NCBI RefSeq assembly: GCF_007845635.1
Contig: NZ_SELG01000022.1
Location: forward strand, 1 to 50,009
Direction: 5' to 3'
Source of the DNA: Apibacter muscae
GTDB taxonomy: Bacteria > Bacteroidota > Bacteroidia > Flavobacteriales > Weeksellaceae
Length of the DNA: 50,009 bases
How positions within the stretch are numbered: position 1 is the stretch's first letter; every line of letters begins with the position of its first letter. The translations under genes and the position numbers were made by a program. The notes beneath the pieces were generated by a model, which was given only the letters and a program-made list of their open reading frames with translations, ran no database searches and was not told where the DNA came from. Shown here piece after piece: positions 26,223 to 35,062 of the stretch.

Positions 26223-29200
26223 CTATTTAGTTCTATTTCTTACTTTATATTGATAAAATACATTAGGTTTCGTACCAATGTCTTCTAATAATACGTATTT
26301 TCTCTTATCATTGGATAGTTTTAGTATCTCTGATTCTGGGTCATTTACATCTCCAAATTGAATTGCACCTGTAGAACAAGCTTGTGAGCAAGCCACTTGG
26401 AATTCCCCATCTTTAACTCTTCTACCTTCTTTTTTAGCATTAAGAATGGTTGCTTGAGTCATTTGTATACATAAAGAGCATTTTTCCATTACTCCTCTAG
26501 ATCGAACAACAACATCCGGATTTAATACCATACGTTCTACGTCATTATTCATATTGTAGTCAAACTTATCGTTTAGTGCATAGTTGAACCAATTAAATCT
26601 TCGAACTTTGTATGGACAGTTATTTGCACAATATCTTGTACCTACACATCTATTGTAAGCCATTTGGTTTTGTCCTTGTTTTCCATGAGATGTAGCTGCA
26701 ACTGGACAAACCGTTTCACACGGCGCATGGTTGCAATGCTGACACATAACTGGCTGGAAAATAACATCTGGATTAGTAGCATCTGGTTTTATAAGTTCTT
26801 TGTACATAGGAACCTGATCCAGATTTTCTAAAATCTCTTCTCTTTGATCAATTTTTTTCTTCGCTGAATAATATCTATCAATTCGAAGCCAGAACATATC
26901 CCTAGACATTCTTACTTCTTCTTTACCTACTACAGGTACATTATTTTCTGCCTGACATGCGATAATACAAGCGCCGCATCCTGTACAGCTATTTAAATCT
27001 ACGGAAAGATTAAAATGGGGTCCATCTTTGCTGTCGAATTCAGTCCATAGACCAATTTTACCTATAGGCATTTCACCAACATAGGTTCCCATTTTTAAAG
27101 CAGGATTCCAAACCTCAGACTTTTCATTTAAATATGTTTCTAAAGGTATTTCTCTAGCTATTTCGTAACGCCCCATTAAGGTTCCTTGCATTTGCATAGA
27201 AGCAAATTCATGCATTTTACCAGTATCCTTAAGACTTATATTGTATTGGTTAAAATTAGAATTATTGTAAGCCGGATAAGCATTTACTCCTGTTTTACCT
27301 ACTTTTCCTGTTTTTTGTCCATATCCTAAAGCTAAGCCTATAGATCCCTTCGCTTGGCCGGGTTGTATAAAAACCGGCACATCTTTAATAGTTTTACCAT
27401 TTACGGTTACATCCACCAAAGAGCCGTCCAACTGCATTCTACCATTAACCTCATTTCTAAGTTTTAATTTACTCGCATCTTCTTCCGAAATGGTAATATA
27501 ATTATCCCAAGTTAATCTTGAGATTGGATCAGGCAGTTCTTGCAACCAAGGATTATTTGCTTGTGTTCCATCCCCTATAGATGTCTTTAAGTAAAGATTT
27601 AATTCTAAATCACCTTCTTTAATTGACTGAATGGAGTTTAGAGCTTTTGCAGAGTCTCCTCCTACCACAGTTAATACTGCAACCTCTTTACTTTCATTAT
27701 ATCCATTATAAAGTGCTTGATTAAAGCTATACCCTACTGTAGACGCTAATTGAGATTTCCAAAATTCTTTTAAAAAATTATAATAGCTATCAGTTTGCGG
27801 AGGTGTTGCTGTAGAATTTGTATACGTTGAATTAAATTCTGTGGTTTCAATCGAAGGCGATATTGAAGATTCATCAGCATTATTTGCCTCTTCTTCGTTT
27901 GAATTTGTATTTACCTTATTCTTGTTGCGTTTCCAAACCAATAGAGAGTCTTGAAATTGACGTGTATCAAAAATTCTTTGAATTGTTGGTTGTACAAGAA
28001 GGTATACTCCTGTAGCTGGATTAATATCTCCCCAAGATTCTAGCCAATGCGGTACTGGTGCCAAAGCTTTAGAAACCAAAGCTGTCTCATTTTCGTATTC
28101 CGAAAGCGATACAGAATAAGGAACTTTTTTAAGAAGTGTAGCTAATTTATCACCTTCAGAGTATGAATGAACTGGGTTTGTGTTGAAGTTTAATAATACT
28201 TCAACATTCCCTGCATCTAACCAATGAATTAATTCAGAAAATTTGGAATCGTCAGATTCTTTCATTAAGACAACTCTTTGTGAATCTGCTACTTGAGAGC
28301 CTATTTTTTGATTGATTAGGTATGCTAAAACATAAGATGATTTGTCTCCATCAGCAAAAACTACTGCTTTAGGTCCCTTTTCTTTTAGTTCTTTTGCAAT
28401 TTTAACAGCAACCTTATTAGCAGAATTGCCATCAAGTGCTTTGTATACTTCTGCAAGTAATTTTTGAACTGCAGATGGCTTTAATGGCATTCTTTCGTCT
28501 GCATTTGCACCCGACAAACTTAAGTTCGATTCTATTTGGATATGCTTAAGCATATTTTTTCCAGGAACTTTAGCTTTTGAATAAGACTCTTCTAAGTGTC
28601 CGCCATTCCAGTCGTTTAAAAAATCTGCTCCAAAAGAAACTAATAATTCTGCTTTTGATAAATCATATAAAGGCAAAATCCTTGATCCATAAACTTCTTG
28701 AGAAGCATCTAAGGCTGAAGAATAGGAAACCGAATCATATACAATATGTTCAGTAGTTGGATAAACCGTTTTAAAATCAGCAATTATTTTTTTGGTTGAT
28801 GGTGATGGGAAAGAAGGGGTTAAAATAACCACTTTTTTTCCTGAGGTAAGCGTTGATTGTAAACCTTTGGACACAAAAGCATCTAAAGATTTCCAATCTG
28901 TATTTTGATTATTTAATTTAGGACCTTTGGCTCGATTGTTATCGTATAATGAAAGAACTGAAGCCTGACTTCTAGCTGTACTTCCAGAAAATAATTTGGC
29001 ATTTTTGTTACTATCCACTTTTATAGGTCTGCCTTCTCTTGTTTTTACTAAAACACTAGCCAAATCAAAACCATTGAATAAAGTAGAGGCATAATAATCT
29101 GGAACACCAGGAACTATACCTTCTGGCTTAACAATATATGGGACAGACTTTACAACAGGGGCTTCACAAGCTGCTAATGTTGCAGCTGCTGTTCCAAAAC

Positions 29201-29378
29201 CTAGAAACTTAAGAAAATTTCTTCTTGTAGTTTTAGTGGAAAACATAGCTTTTTCATCCCCTAAAAATTCATCAATTGGAAGTTCTTCTGCAAACTCATT
29301 ACTTGCAATTTTTTCAGTTAAAGATGGGTCTTTTAACTCTTCTAAACTTCTAAATGTTATTTTATCTTTTGAAGCCAT
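26223..29378 (-). CDS. actB: Alternative complex III iron-sulphur subunit ActB
   Basis: 1051 residues. A Tat-type signal is visible (TTRRNFLKFLGFGTAAATLA, then a lipobox LAAC), so it is exported folded and probably lipid-anchored. The first 730 residues are a molybdopterin-oxidoreductase-like domain that in this family carries no molybdenum. The C-terminal part is a four-cluster ferredoxin domain with CTGCGACIIAC, CQHCNHAPCETVC, CVGTRYCANNC and CSLCIQMTQ plus CSQAC. Electrons from quinol at ActC pass through these clusters to the haems of ActA/ActE. A Thr/Ser/Asn-rich low-complexity insert (about 480-525) looks specific to this lineage. Confidence 0.95.
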   Translation of the reverse strand: MASKDKITFRSLEELKDPSLTEKIASNEFAEELPIDEFLGDEKAMFSTKTTRRNFLKFLGFGTAAATLAACEAPVVKSVPYIVKPEGIVPGVPDYYASTLFNGFDLASVLVKTREGRPIKVDSNKNAKLFSGSTARSQASVLSLYDNNRAKGPKLNNQNTDWKSLDAFVSKGLQSTLTSGKKVVILTPSFPSPSTKKIIADFKTVYPTTEHIVYDSVSYSSALDASQEVYGSRILPLYDLSKAELLVSFGADFLNDWNGGHLEESYSKAKVPGKNMLKHIQIESNLSLSGANADERMPLKPSAVQKLLAEVYKALDGNSANKVAVKIAKELKEKGPKAVVFADGDKSSYVLAYLINQKIGSQVADSQRVVLMKESDDSKFSELIHWLDAGNVEVLLNFNTNPVHSYSEGDKLATLLKKVPYSVSLSEYENETALVSKALAPVPHWLESWGDINPATGVYLLVQPTIQRIFDTRQFQDSLLVWKRNKNKVNTNSNEEEANNADESSISPSIETTEFNSTYTNSTATPPQTDSYYNFLKEFWKSQLASTVGYSFNQALYNGYNESKEVAVLTVVGGDSAKALNSIQSIKEGDLELNLYLKTSIGDGTQANNPWLQELPDPISRLTWDNYITISEEDASKLKLRNEVNGRMQLDGSLVDVTVNGKTIKDVPVFIQPGQAKGSIGLALGYGQKTGKVGKTGVNAYPAYNNSNFNQYNISLKDTGKMHEFASMQMQGTLMGRYEIAREIPLETYLNEKSEVWNPALKMGTYVGEMPIGKIGLWTEFDSKDGPHFNLSVDLNSCTGCGACIIACQAENNVPVVGKEEVRMSRDMFWLRIDRYYSAKKKIDQREEILENLDQVPMYKELIKPDATNPDVIFQPVMCQHCNHAPCETVCPVAATSHGKQGQNQMAYNRCVGTRYCANNCPYKVRRFNWFNYALNDKFDYNMNNDVERMVLNPDVVVRSRGVMEKCSLCIQMTQATILNAKKEGRRVKDGEFQVACSQACSTGAIQFGDVNDPESEILKLSNDKRKYVLLEDIGTKPNVFYQYKVRNRTK

Positions 29379-29404
29379 AATGATCTTCTGATGATTTTAA
29401 TTTA

Positions 29405-30751
29405 TTAATAATGACATTTACCACACTCAATTCCTCCTATAGCATCTACTGTAATGGTAGATTTATCTTGACCGTACTCTAATTTCAACTTTTCATGCAA
29501 CTTATCGAAATATGCTGCATTGTATCCGTTTGTCATATCTACTTCTGTTGTTCTATGACAATCGATACACCAACCCATAGTAAAGTCATTTGACATTCTT
29601 ACCACATTCATAGTATCCACTGGACCGTGACATGCTTTACATACTACATCAATTTGTTGATTAGGATTTTTCTTGTTATACCCAGCAATTATTGTTTTTT
29701 CTCCAACTACGACATGTTGTGAGTGATTAAAGTAAACAAAATCAGGCATATTATGAATTCTTGTCCATTTAACTGGAGTTTGTTTACCTGTATATTTTTG
29801 GTTTTCTTCATCCCAACCAATATGTTTGTATATTTTTTTGATTTCTCCTGTATAAAATTCTTTGGATTTCCCAGGCTCTATATATTTTCCATTATATTCA
29901 CTTATATTTCTATGGCAATTCATACATACACTTAAAGAAGGTATTTCTGAAACTTTACCATATTTTGCTCCTGAATGGCATACTTGACAGTCAATTTTAT
30001 TTTCTCCTGCATGGATTTTATGTGAAAAATAAATGGGTTGATCCGGTTCATACCCCTTGTCAACACCTATTCCCATTAACCAAGCCCAAACACCATATAA
30101 GGAAATGATTAAAAGTATGGATATAATAAAATAACTAAATCCTTGATATTTCCTATAGAACTCTGAAAGGTTTTTAATTTTATGGCTTTCTAAAGAAGAT
30201 AATTCTGTACCTTTAGTACTTAGCTTAACTAACGTATTTATTTTAAACAGAGTAATAATAAGTATAATTCCTATTATTACAAATGAAACTAAAAGTAATT
30301 TAGAACTATCCGTATCGGTATTTTGTTTTACTGGTACCTCCACTTGAGCTTCTTCAACTTTTGGTTCCGGTGGGTTGTTTACATATGTTAAAATATCTTC
30401 AATGTCTTGATCAGACAATCTTCCTTCAAAAACATCCATGGCTGCTTCTGAATATTCTTTGTAGATATCATTGGCTCTTTTATCTCCACTTTTCCTTAAA
30501 GCTTCGTTGTTCATGATCCATTTCATGATCCATTCTTTACTAACTCCTTCTGAAGATAGTGTTGTATAGATCCCCTTTAGAGCAGGCCCAACTAATTTCT
30601 TGTCTAAAGCATGACAAGCGGTACAATTAGCTTTAAATAAGGTTTCTCCTTTTTTAGAATCACCAGAAAGATCCTGCCCAAAAACAGAAACTCCTGTAAA
30701 GAGAACCAGCATAATTACTGCTAAAATTTTATTCATAATAATTGATTTCAA
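29405..30751 (-). CDS. actA: Alternative complex III multihaem cytochrome c ActA
   Basis: 448 residues. It has a signal peptide to about residue 25, a class I cytochrome c domain with one haem site (CTACH in FKANCTACHALDKK), and two membrane helices (about 152-170 and 205-225). A pentahaem domain follows with CQVCH, CMNCH, CKACH, CIDCH and CGKCH, the last near the C terminus. Six CxxCH sites are therefore visible, where a pure pentahaem ActA would have five; the N-terminal domain supplies the extra one. It is the first gene of the operon, preceded by an exact Bacteroidota promoter. The ATG at 30736 (MNKILAVIMLVLFTG) is an equally plausible start. Confidence 0.93.
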   Translation of the reverse strand: MKSIIMNKILAVIMLVLFTGVSVFGQDLSGDSKKGETLFKANCTACHALDKKLVGPALKGIYTTLSSEGVSKEWIMKWIMNNEALRKSGDKRANDIYKEYSEAAMDVFEGRLSDQDIEDILTYVNNPPEPKVEEAQVEVPVKQNTDTDSSKLLLVSFVIIGIILIITLFKINTLVKLSTKGTELSSLESHKIKNLSEFYRKYQGFSYFIISILLIISLYGVWAWLMGIGVDKGYEPDQPIYFSHKIHAGENKIDCQVCHSGAKYGKVSEIPSLSVCMNCHRNISEYNGKYIEPGKSKEFYTGEIKKIYKHIGWDEENQKYTGKQTPVKWTRIHNMPDFVYFNHSQHVVVGEKTIIAGYNKKNPNQQIDVVCKACHGPVDTMNVVRMSNDFTMGWCIDCHRTTEVDMTNGYNAAYFDKLHEKLKLEYGQDKSTITVDAIGGIECGKCHY

Positions 30752-30804
30752 ACAAATGAAACTTATTTAATATTGGTGTAATTTTATCCAAAAAGCGATA
30801 CTTG

Positions 30805-30835
30805 CAAAATTATAAATATGAAGTCTAACGCCAAA
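30805..30835 (-). promoter_or_regulatory. act operon promoter (TTTG-N19-TAATTTTG)
   Basis: On the minus strand TTTG (30835-30832), exactly 19 bases, then TAATTTTG (30812-30805). This is the full Bacteroidota sigma-ABfr consensus. It lies 54 bases before the actA ATG and is the best promoter in the window. Confidence 0.75.
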
Positions 30836-30953
30836 TATTTTTTTAATATATATTTAACAACGATACAATTTATAACGATTCTAAATAAATTATTTTTATA
30901 ATTTATTGTATATGAATTAAATATAAAAAATTTCAAACTATATTTAATAAAAT

Positions 30954-32084
30954 TTACTCTCGTTTTCTAGCTAAAAAACGTGTAAGTTTTACACCCATAT
31001 CTAAAAATATAATTCTTGCATTTCCATTTCTTTCAATATGATAGTAAGCTGAATTTATTTCTTCTAATATATCTTGAATATTATTTCCATGAACAAAAAA
31101 ACTAAAACTTTTCCAATTGAAGTTGTTATAGCTTAATGAGGCATTCACTAATTTATTTGCTGAATAATTTTCAAGTAAAGCCTGTCTAAAGGTTTCGGAA
31201 CAAAACTGCAAAAATCTTTTTTGTTTTTCTCTTCCCCATCCAGCAATGATTATTGACCATTCAACAATTTCTTTTAAAAATTCAACTTTTTTTGGAGCCA
31301 TAACCGCTGCTCTATTCCATTGTATAAAGAATTTTTCAAATTCTTCGTTCACTTTAGAGCTATTCAACAAATTTAAAGCTAAAGCCCAGTCTCCCTGCGA
31401 TCTTTTAGCTATTATATTGGATTCATTATTTTCTAAGGAATATAAATTTTGTAGGCTTTGCTGAATACAAGTCTCTTCAATACGGGGTATTAAAATTTTT
31501 TGACATCGAGATAGTATTGTAGGCAAAATTTTCTTTTCGTCATCCGCTATCAATAAAAAAAGAGTTTTTGCAGGAGGCTCTTCTAAGATTTTCAATAACT
31601 TATTTGCTGCTTCCGTTCTCATTGCCTCTACCCCCCAAATTATTTGTACTTTATAACCTCCTTCAAAGCTTTTTAAACTTAAATTATTAATGATATTTTC
31701 TATTTCCTTTACAGAAATAAATCCTTGCTTTTTTTCTTCATTTAAAAACTCATACCACTGATCTAATTCTTGATAAACACTTTTTTGTAAAAAATCTCGA
31801 AATTGTGATGCATAATCAGCACTTACAGCTTCTCTCTTCTCTGTAGAATTATTTATAGTTGGAAATGACAAGTGCAAATCAGGATGTTGAAATTGATTTA
31901 ATCTCTTATAACAAGTTTCAGAATTTACACAAATTATTTCTGAAGCATATGCTAAAGCTAAAGCTAGGGCTCCATATCCAGACTTACCAACCAATAATTG
32001 TGCGTGGCTAATTCTATTTTCAATGATTGAATCTCGTAACTTATTCTTTAATGTTTCTTGCCCAATAATTTGATCCCATTTCAT
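30954..32084 (-). CDS. holB: DNA polymerase III delta' subunit
   Basis: 376 residues from the ATG at 32084 (MKWDQIIGQETLKNKLRDSI). The frame extends ten codons further but a -7 box sits at 32096-32089. A clamp-loader AAA-like protein: ISHAQLLVGKSGYGALALAL replaces a true Walker A GKT, as is normal for delta', which does not hydrolyse ATP. EEPPAKTLFLLIADDEKKIL and PTILSRCQ match the sensor-1/SRC region. The zinc-binding module is degenerate (only CVNSETC remains clear). It loads the sliding clamp with gamma/tau and delta. Divergent from dnaB. Confidence 0.88.
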   Translation of the reverse strand: MKWDQIIGQETLKNKLRDSIIENRISHAQLLVGKSGYGALALALAYASEIICVNSETCYKRLNQFQHPDLHLSFPTINNSTEKREAVSADYASQFRDFLQKSVYQELDQWYEFLNEEKKQGFISVKEIENIINNLSLKSFEGGYKVQIIWGVEAMRTEAANKLLKILEEPPAKTLFLLIADDEKKILPTILSRCQKILIPRIEETCIQQSLQNLYSLENNESNIIAKRSQGDWALALNLLNSSKVNEEFEKFFIQWNRAAVMAPKKVEFLKEIVEWSIIIAGWGREKQKRFLQFCSETFRQALLENYSANKLVNASLSYNNFNWKSFSFFVHGNNIQDILEEINSAYYHIERNGNARIIFLDMGVKLTRFLARKRE

Positions 32085-32088
32085 ATAA

Positions 32089-32096
32089 CAAAGATA
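32089..32096 (-). promoter_or_regulatory. Candidate -7 box (TATCTTTG) for holB
   Basis: It matches TAnnTTTG and ends 4 bases before the preferred ATG at 32084, so the transcript may be almost leaderless. No -33 element is clear. Confidence 0.4.
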
Positions 32097-32220
32097 ACAC
32101 ATTATAAATCTCATCTTAATTATTATAAACCTTATATTAATTTTTACAGCCTAGGCACCACTAGCCTTGTTAGAAAATTATCCGTTAAAAAAGATTTTTA
32201 TGATTACTTTTGAGGTTATT

Positions 32221-33783
32221 ATGGAGCCATTAGATTATCAGAAAAAAAATTCAATTAAATCCAATAAAATTGTAACCTTAGAAAAAGGAAAACTTCCTCC
32301 TCAAGCCATTGATCTAGAGGAAGCTGTGCTAGGTGCTATGATGATAGATAAAAAAGGGCTGGATGAGGTTATAGATATTTTATCTCCGGAAGTTTTTTAT
32401 AAAAAAGAGCATCAGTTTATTTATGAAGCTATTGAAGATTTATTTAAAGAGACGGAACCAATTGATATTTTAACTATTTCTAATAAACTGCGTTCACAAG
32501 GAAAACTTGATGCTGCTGGCGGCGATTTTTATTTGATACAATTATCCAACAAAGTTTCTTCTTCGGCTCACATTGAATATCACTCTCGCATAATTTTAGA
32601 GAAATTTATTTTAAGAAAGTTAATTGAAATTTCGTCTAATATGATTGAAAAATCTTACGATGAAACTTCAGATGTCTTTGATCTATTGGATTATTCCGAA
32701 AGTCAATTGTACGAAATTACCAATGGTACTTTAAAAAGAACCTTCAATGAAGCTAAAAATTTGGTATCCAATGCCTTAAAAAAAATAAAATCTCTTGAAT
32801 CTAAGCAAGGAATGAGTGGAATACCTTCTGGATTTAAAAATGTGGATAAAATAACTGCGGGTTGGCAACCTTCAGATTTAATTATTATTGCTGCAAGACC
32901 TGGAATGGGGAAAACAGCTTTTATTCTATCCATGGCTAGAAATATCGCCATAAATGCAGAAACACCTATTGGTATTTTTTCATTGGAAATGTCGGCAGAA
33001 CAGCTAATGATGCGTATGATTTCAAGCGAAACAGGTTTAGAATCTGAAAAATTACGAAAAGCCAATTTATCTGAATTGGAATGGCAGCAACTGTATTCTC
33101 GAGTTAATAAATTGGAAAAAGCTCCCATTTTTATCGATGATTCTCCCGGAATTTCTGTTTTTGATTTACGTGCTAAAGCACGTAGGCTTGTATCTCAGCA
33201 TGGGGTTAGAATTATTATGATTGACTATCTTCAACTAATGACTGCTGGGGGGAAAGGTATAGGAAATCGGGAACAAGAAATTGCTACGATCTCTCGTTCC
33301 TTAAAAGCAATAGCCAAAGAGTTAGAAATACCTGTAATTGCATTATCACAGTTATCTCGTTCGGTTGAAACCAGAGGAGGGAGCAAAAAGCCTTTGCTTT
33401 CAGATTTAAGGGAATCCGGAGCTATTGAACAAGATGCAGATATAGTTACATTTATATATAGACCGGAATATTATAAATTAGACACATGGGAAGATGGTAC
33501 TCCGTGTGCCGGTCAAGGGGAATTTATTATTGCGAAACACAGAAATGGGGCGTTGGAAGATGTTCGATTAAAGTTCACCAGCTCTCAAGCTAAGTTTTCT
33601 GATTTAGATGATTATTTTTATAATGATTCTAATTCAAATGATCTATCAACAACTTTTGAAAGTAAAATAAACGAGGTAGGGACATCTTTTGAAAGTTCAT
33701 TAAATATTCCTACTATAAATCCAAGCGATTCTTTTGGAATTGATGAGAATATGGATGAAGAAGATTCTAATATGCCTTTCTAA
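32221..33783 (+). CDS. dnaB: Replicative DNA helicase DnaB
   Basis: 520 residues from the ATG at 32221 (MEPLDYQKKNSIKSNKIVTL). An upstream in-frame ATG at 32167 is less likely. N-terminal domain from about 28 (PPQAIDLEEAVLGAMMI), then the RecA-like helicase with Walker A ARPGMGKT, Walker B IIMIDYLQLM, and RQ/arginine motifs (LSQLSRSVETRGGSKKPLLS). No intein is present, although DnaB is a frequent intein host. The C-terminal 60 residues are an acidic, Ser/Asn-rich tail. It is the ring helicase at the replication fork. Confidence 0.96.
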   Translation: MEPLDYQKKNSIKSNKIVTLEKGKLPPQAIDLEEAVLGAMMIDKKGLDEVIDILSPEVFYKKEHQFIYEAIEDLFKETEPIDILTISNKLRSQGKLDAAGGDFYLIQLSNKVSSSAHIEYHSRIILEKFILRKLIEISSNMIEKSYDETSDVFDLLDYSESQLYEITNGTLKRTFNEAKNLVSNALKKIKSLESKQGMSGIPSGFKNVDKITAGWQPSDLIIIAARPGMGKTAFILSMARNIAINAETPIGIFSLEMSAEQLMMRMISSETGLESEKLRKANLSELEWQQLYSRVNKLEKAPIFIDDSPGISVFDLRAKARRLVSQHGVRIIMIDYLQLMTAGGKGIGNREQEIATISRSLKAIAKELEIPVIALSQLSRSVETRGGSKKPLLSDLRESGAIEQDADIVTFIYRPEYYKLDTWEDGTPCAGQGEFIIAKHRNGALEDVRLKFTSSQAKFSDLDDYFYNDSNSNDLSTTFESKINEVGTSFESSLNIPTINPSDSFGIDENMDEEDSNMPF

Positions 33784-33800
33784 ACATATAAGGTTCTAAA

Positions 33801-33836
33801 TAGAAAACTTAAATCAATTAAGATTTAAGTTTTCTA
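33801..33836. terminator. Bidirectional terminator overlapping a stop codon
   Basis: Fifteen-base perfect stem TAGAAAACTTAAATC / GATTTAAGTTTTCTA, six-base loop, between convergent dnaB and the PepSY gene. The PepSY stop (33818-33820) lies in the loop, and its last codons make one arm of the stem. Confidence 0.85.
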
Positions 33837-35020
33837 TTTTTTCTACCTTTCCATATTAAAAAACCAGTTACTGGCATTGAAGCTATTAGTAAACTAACTA
33901 CAAATGCTAATATTTTAGTAGGAAGCCCCCCTATTGACCCTACATGTATATCATAGTTAGCGGCAATTACTTTTTCACCCAAATTTTTATCTTCTGGATC
34001 GTAATTTTTTAGTAATTCTCCTGAGTTTTCATCAAAAATCAATAGGCTATTTTTATAATAAACACCGGGAAAGTGTTTAACATATATTTGAAAATTTGGA
34101 TGCTCATGGTTATCTATATGAGGATGTCCTAAATCAAAACTAAAACTTTCCGCATTAAGGTATAAATTGTTAACCTTAGCAATAATTTTATCTAAAGTTT
34201 GATCGGTTCTTATCTCTATAGGTGCTTGGGTGGTAATATTTGAAAAGTTTGGAGCAGGATCGCTACCTAAAGTGAAAATTGCATATATAATTTGGCCAAC
34301 TAAAAGATAAGAATAAAATAAACCAGTTATGGCGAATAATAACCCAAAGATGGATGTATAAAACCCAAATATGTTATGCAAATCGTAATTTTTTCTTTTC
34401 CAATTTTTAATTTTTTTCCATCTAAACCAAATTCTTTGCTTTCTTGCGGATTTATTTTTAGGCCACCACAGTACAATCCCTGAAATTAGCATAATTATAT
34501 ATATGAGCACCGGAATTCCTACAACGTATTTACCCCAATCCATTTTTAGCAAAAAACTCCAATGAATCATTTTAACTATATTGAAAAATCCATTCTTTTC
34601 ATCGTATATTTTTAAAATTTGACCGTTATATGGATTTACATAAGCAAGTTTGTATACAGGAAATTCATCAAAATAATTCCATGCATGCGTGTTATGCTCA
34701 TACCAGAAAAACTTATATGATTTTTTTTTATCTAAAGGAATCTCTACCCAATGTAATGGAAATTTTTCATTTACTTGATTATCAATTAATTTTTCAAGGC
34801 TCCGAATGGGTAACACTTCTTTATTTTCTACGTCTTGTTCCTGATGATAGATAAATTCTTTACGGTTGTAATTTTCTATTTCATCTTTAAACACGTACAG
34901 AGCACCGGTAAGGGATATGATAAGTATCAAAATACCTATGAATAATCCCAACCATAAATGCATTTTTTTAATCCATTTTTTTAGATTGAGAAAAAATTTA
35001 TTATTAATTGATTTGCTCAT
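33818..35020 (-). CDS. PepSY-associated membrane protein (siderophore/iron uptake)
   Basis: 400 residues, PepSY_TM family. Membrane helices are at about 19-40 (LWLGLFIGILILIISLTGAL), 165-190, 215-245 and 365-390 with two large periplasmic PepSY-like loops between them. These proteins are commonly encoded beside siderophore receptors and are thought to reduce or release iron from ferric siderophores in the periplasm or inner membrane. It begins 43 bases after the TonB receptor gene and is most likely in the same operon, under the dyad operator at 37293-37331. Confidence 0.88.
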   Translation of the reverse strand: MSKSINNKFFLNLKKWIKKMHLWLGLFIGILILIISLTGALYVFKDEIENYNRKEFIYHQEQDVENKEVLPIRSLEKLIDNQVNEKFPLHWVEIPLDKKKSYKFFWYEHNTHAWNYFDEFPVYKLAYVNPYNGQILKIYDEKNGFFNIVKMIHWSFLLKMDWGKYVVGIPVLIYIIMLISGIVLWWPKNKSARKQRIWFRWKKIKNWKRKNYDLHNIFGFYTSIFGLLFAITGLFYSYLLVGQIIYAIFTLGSDPAPNFSNITTQAPIEIRTDQTLDKIIAKVNNLYLNAESFSFDLGHPHIDNHEHPNFQIYVKHFPGVYYKNSLLIFDENSGELLKNYDPEDKNLGEKVIAANYDIHVGSIGGLPTKILAFVVSLLIASMPVTGFLIWKGRKNRKLKS

Positions 35021-35062
35021 TAATTTTTTGGATCTAATTAAAATTATTCATAATTATTTTAA

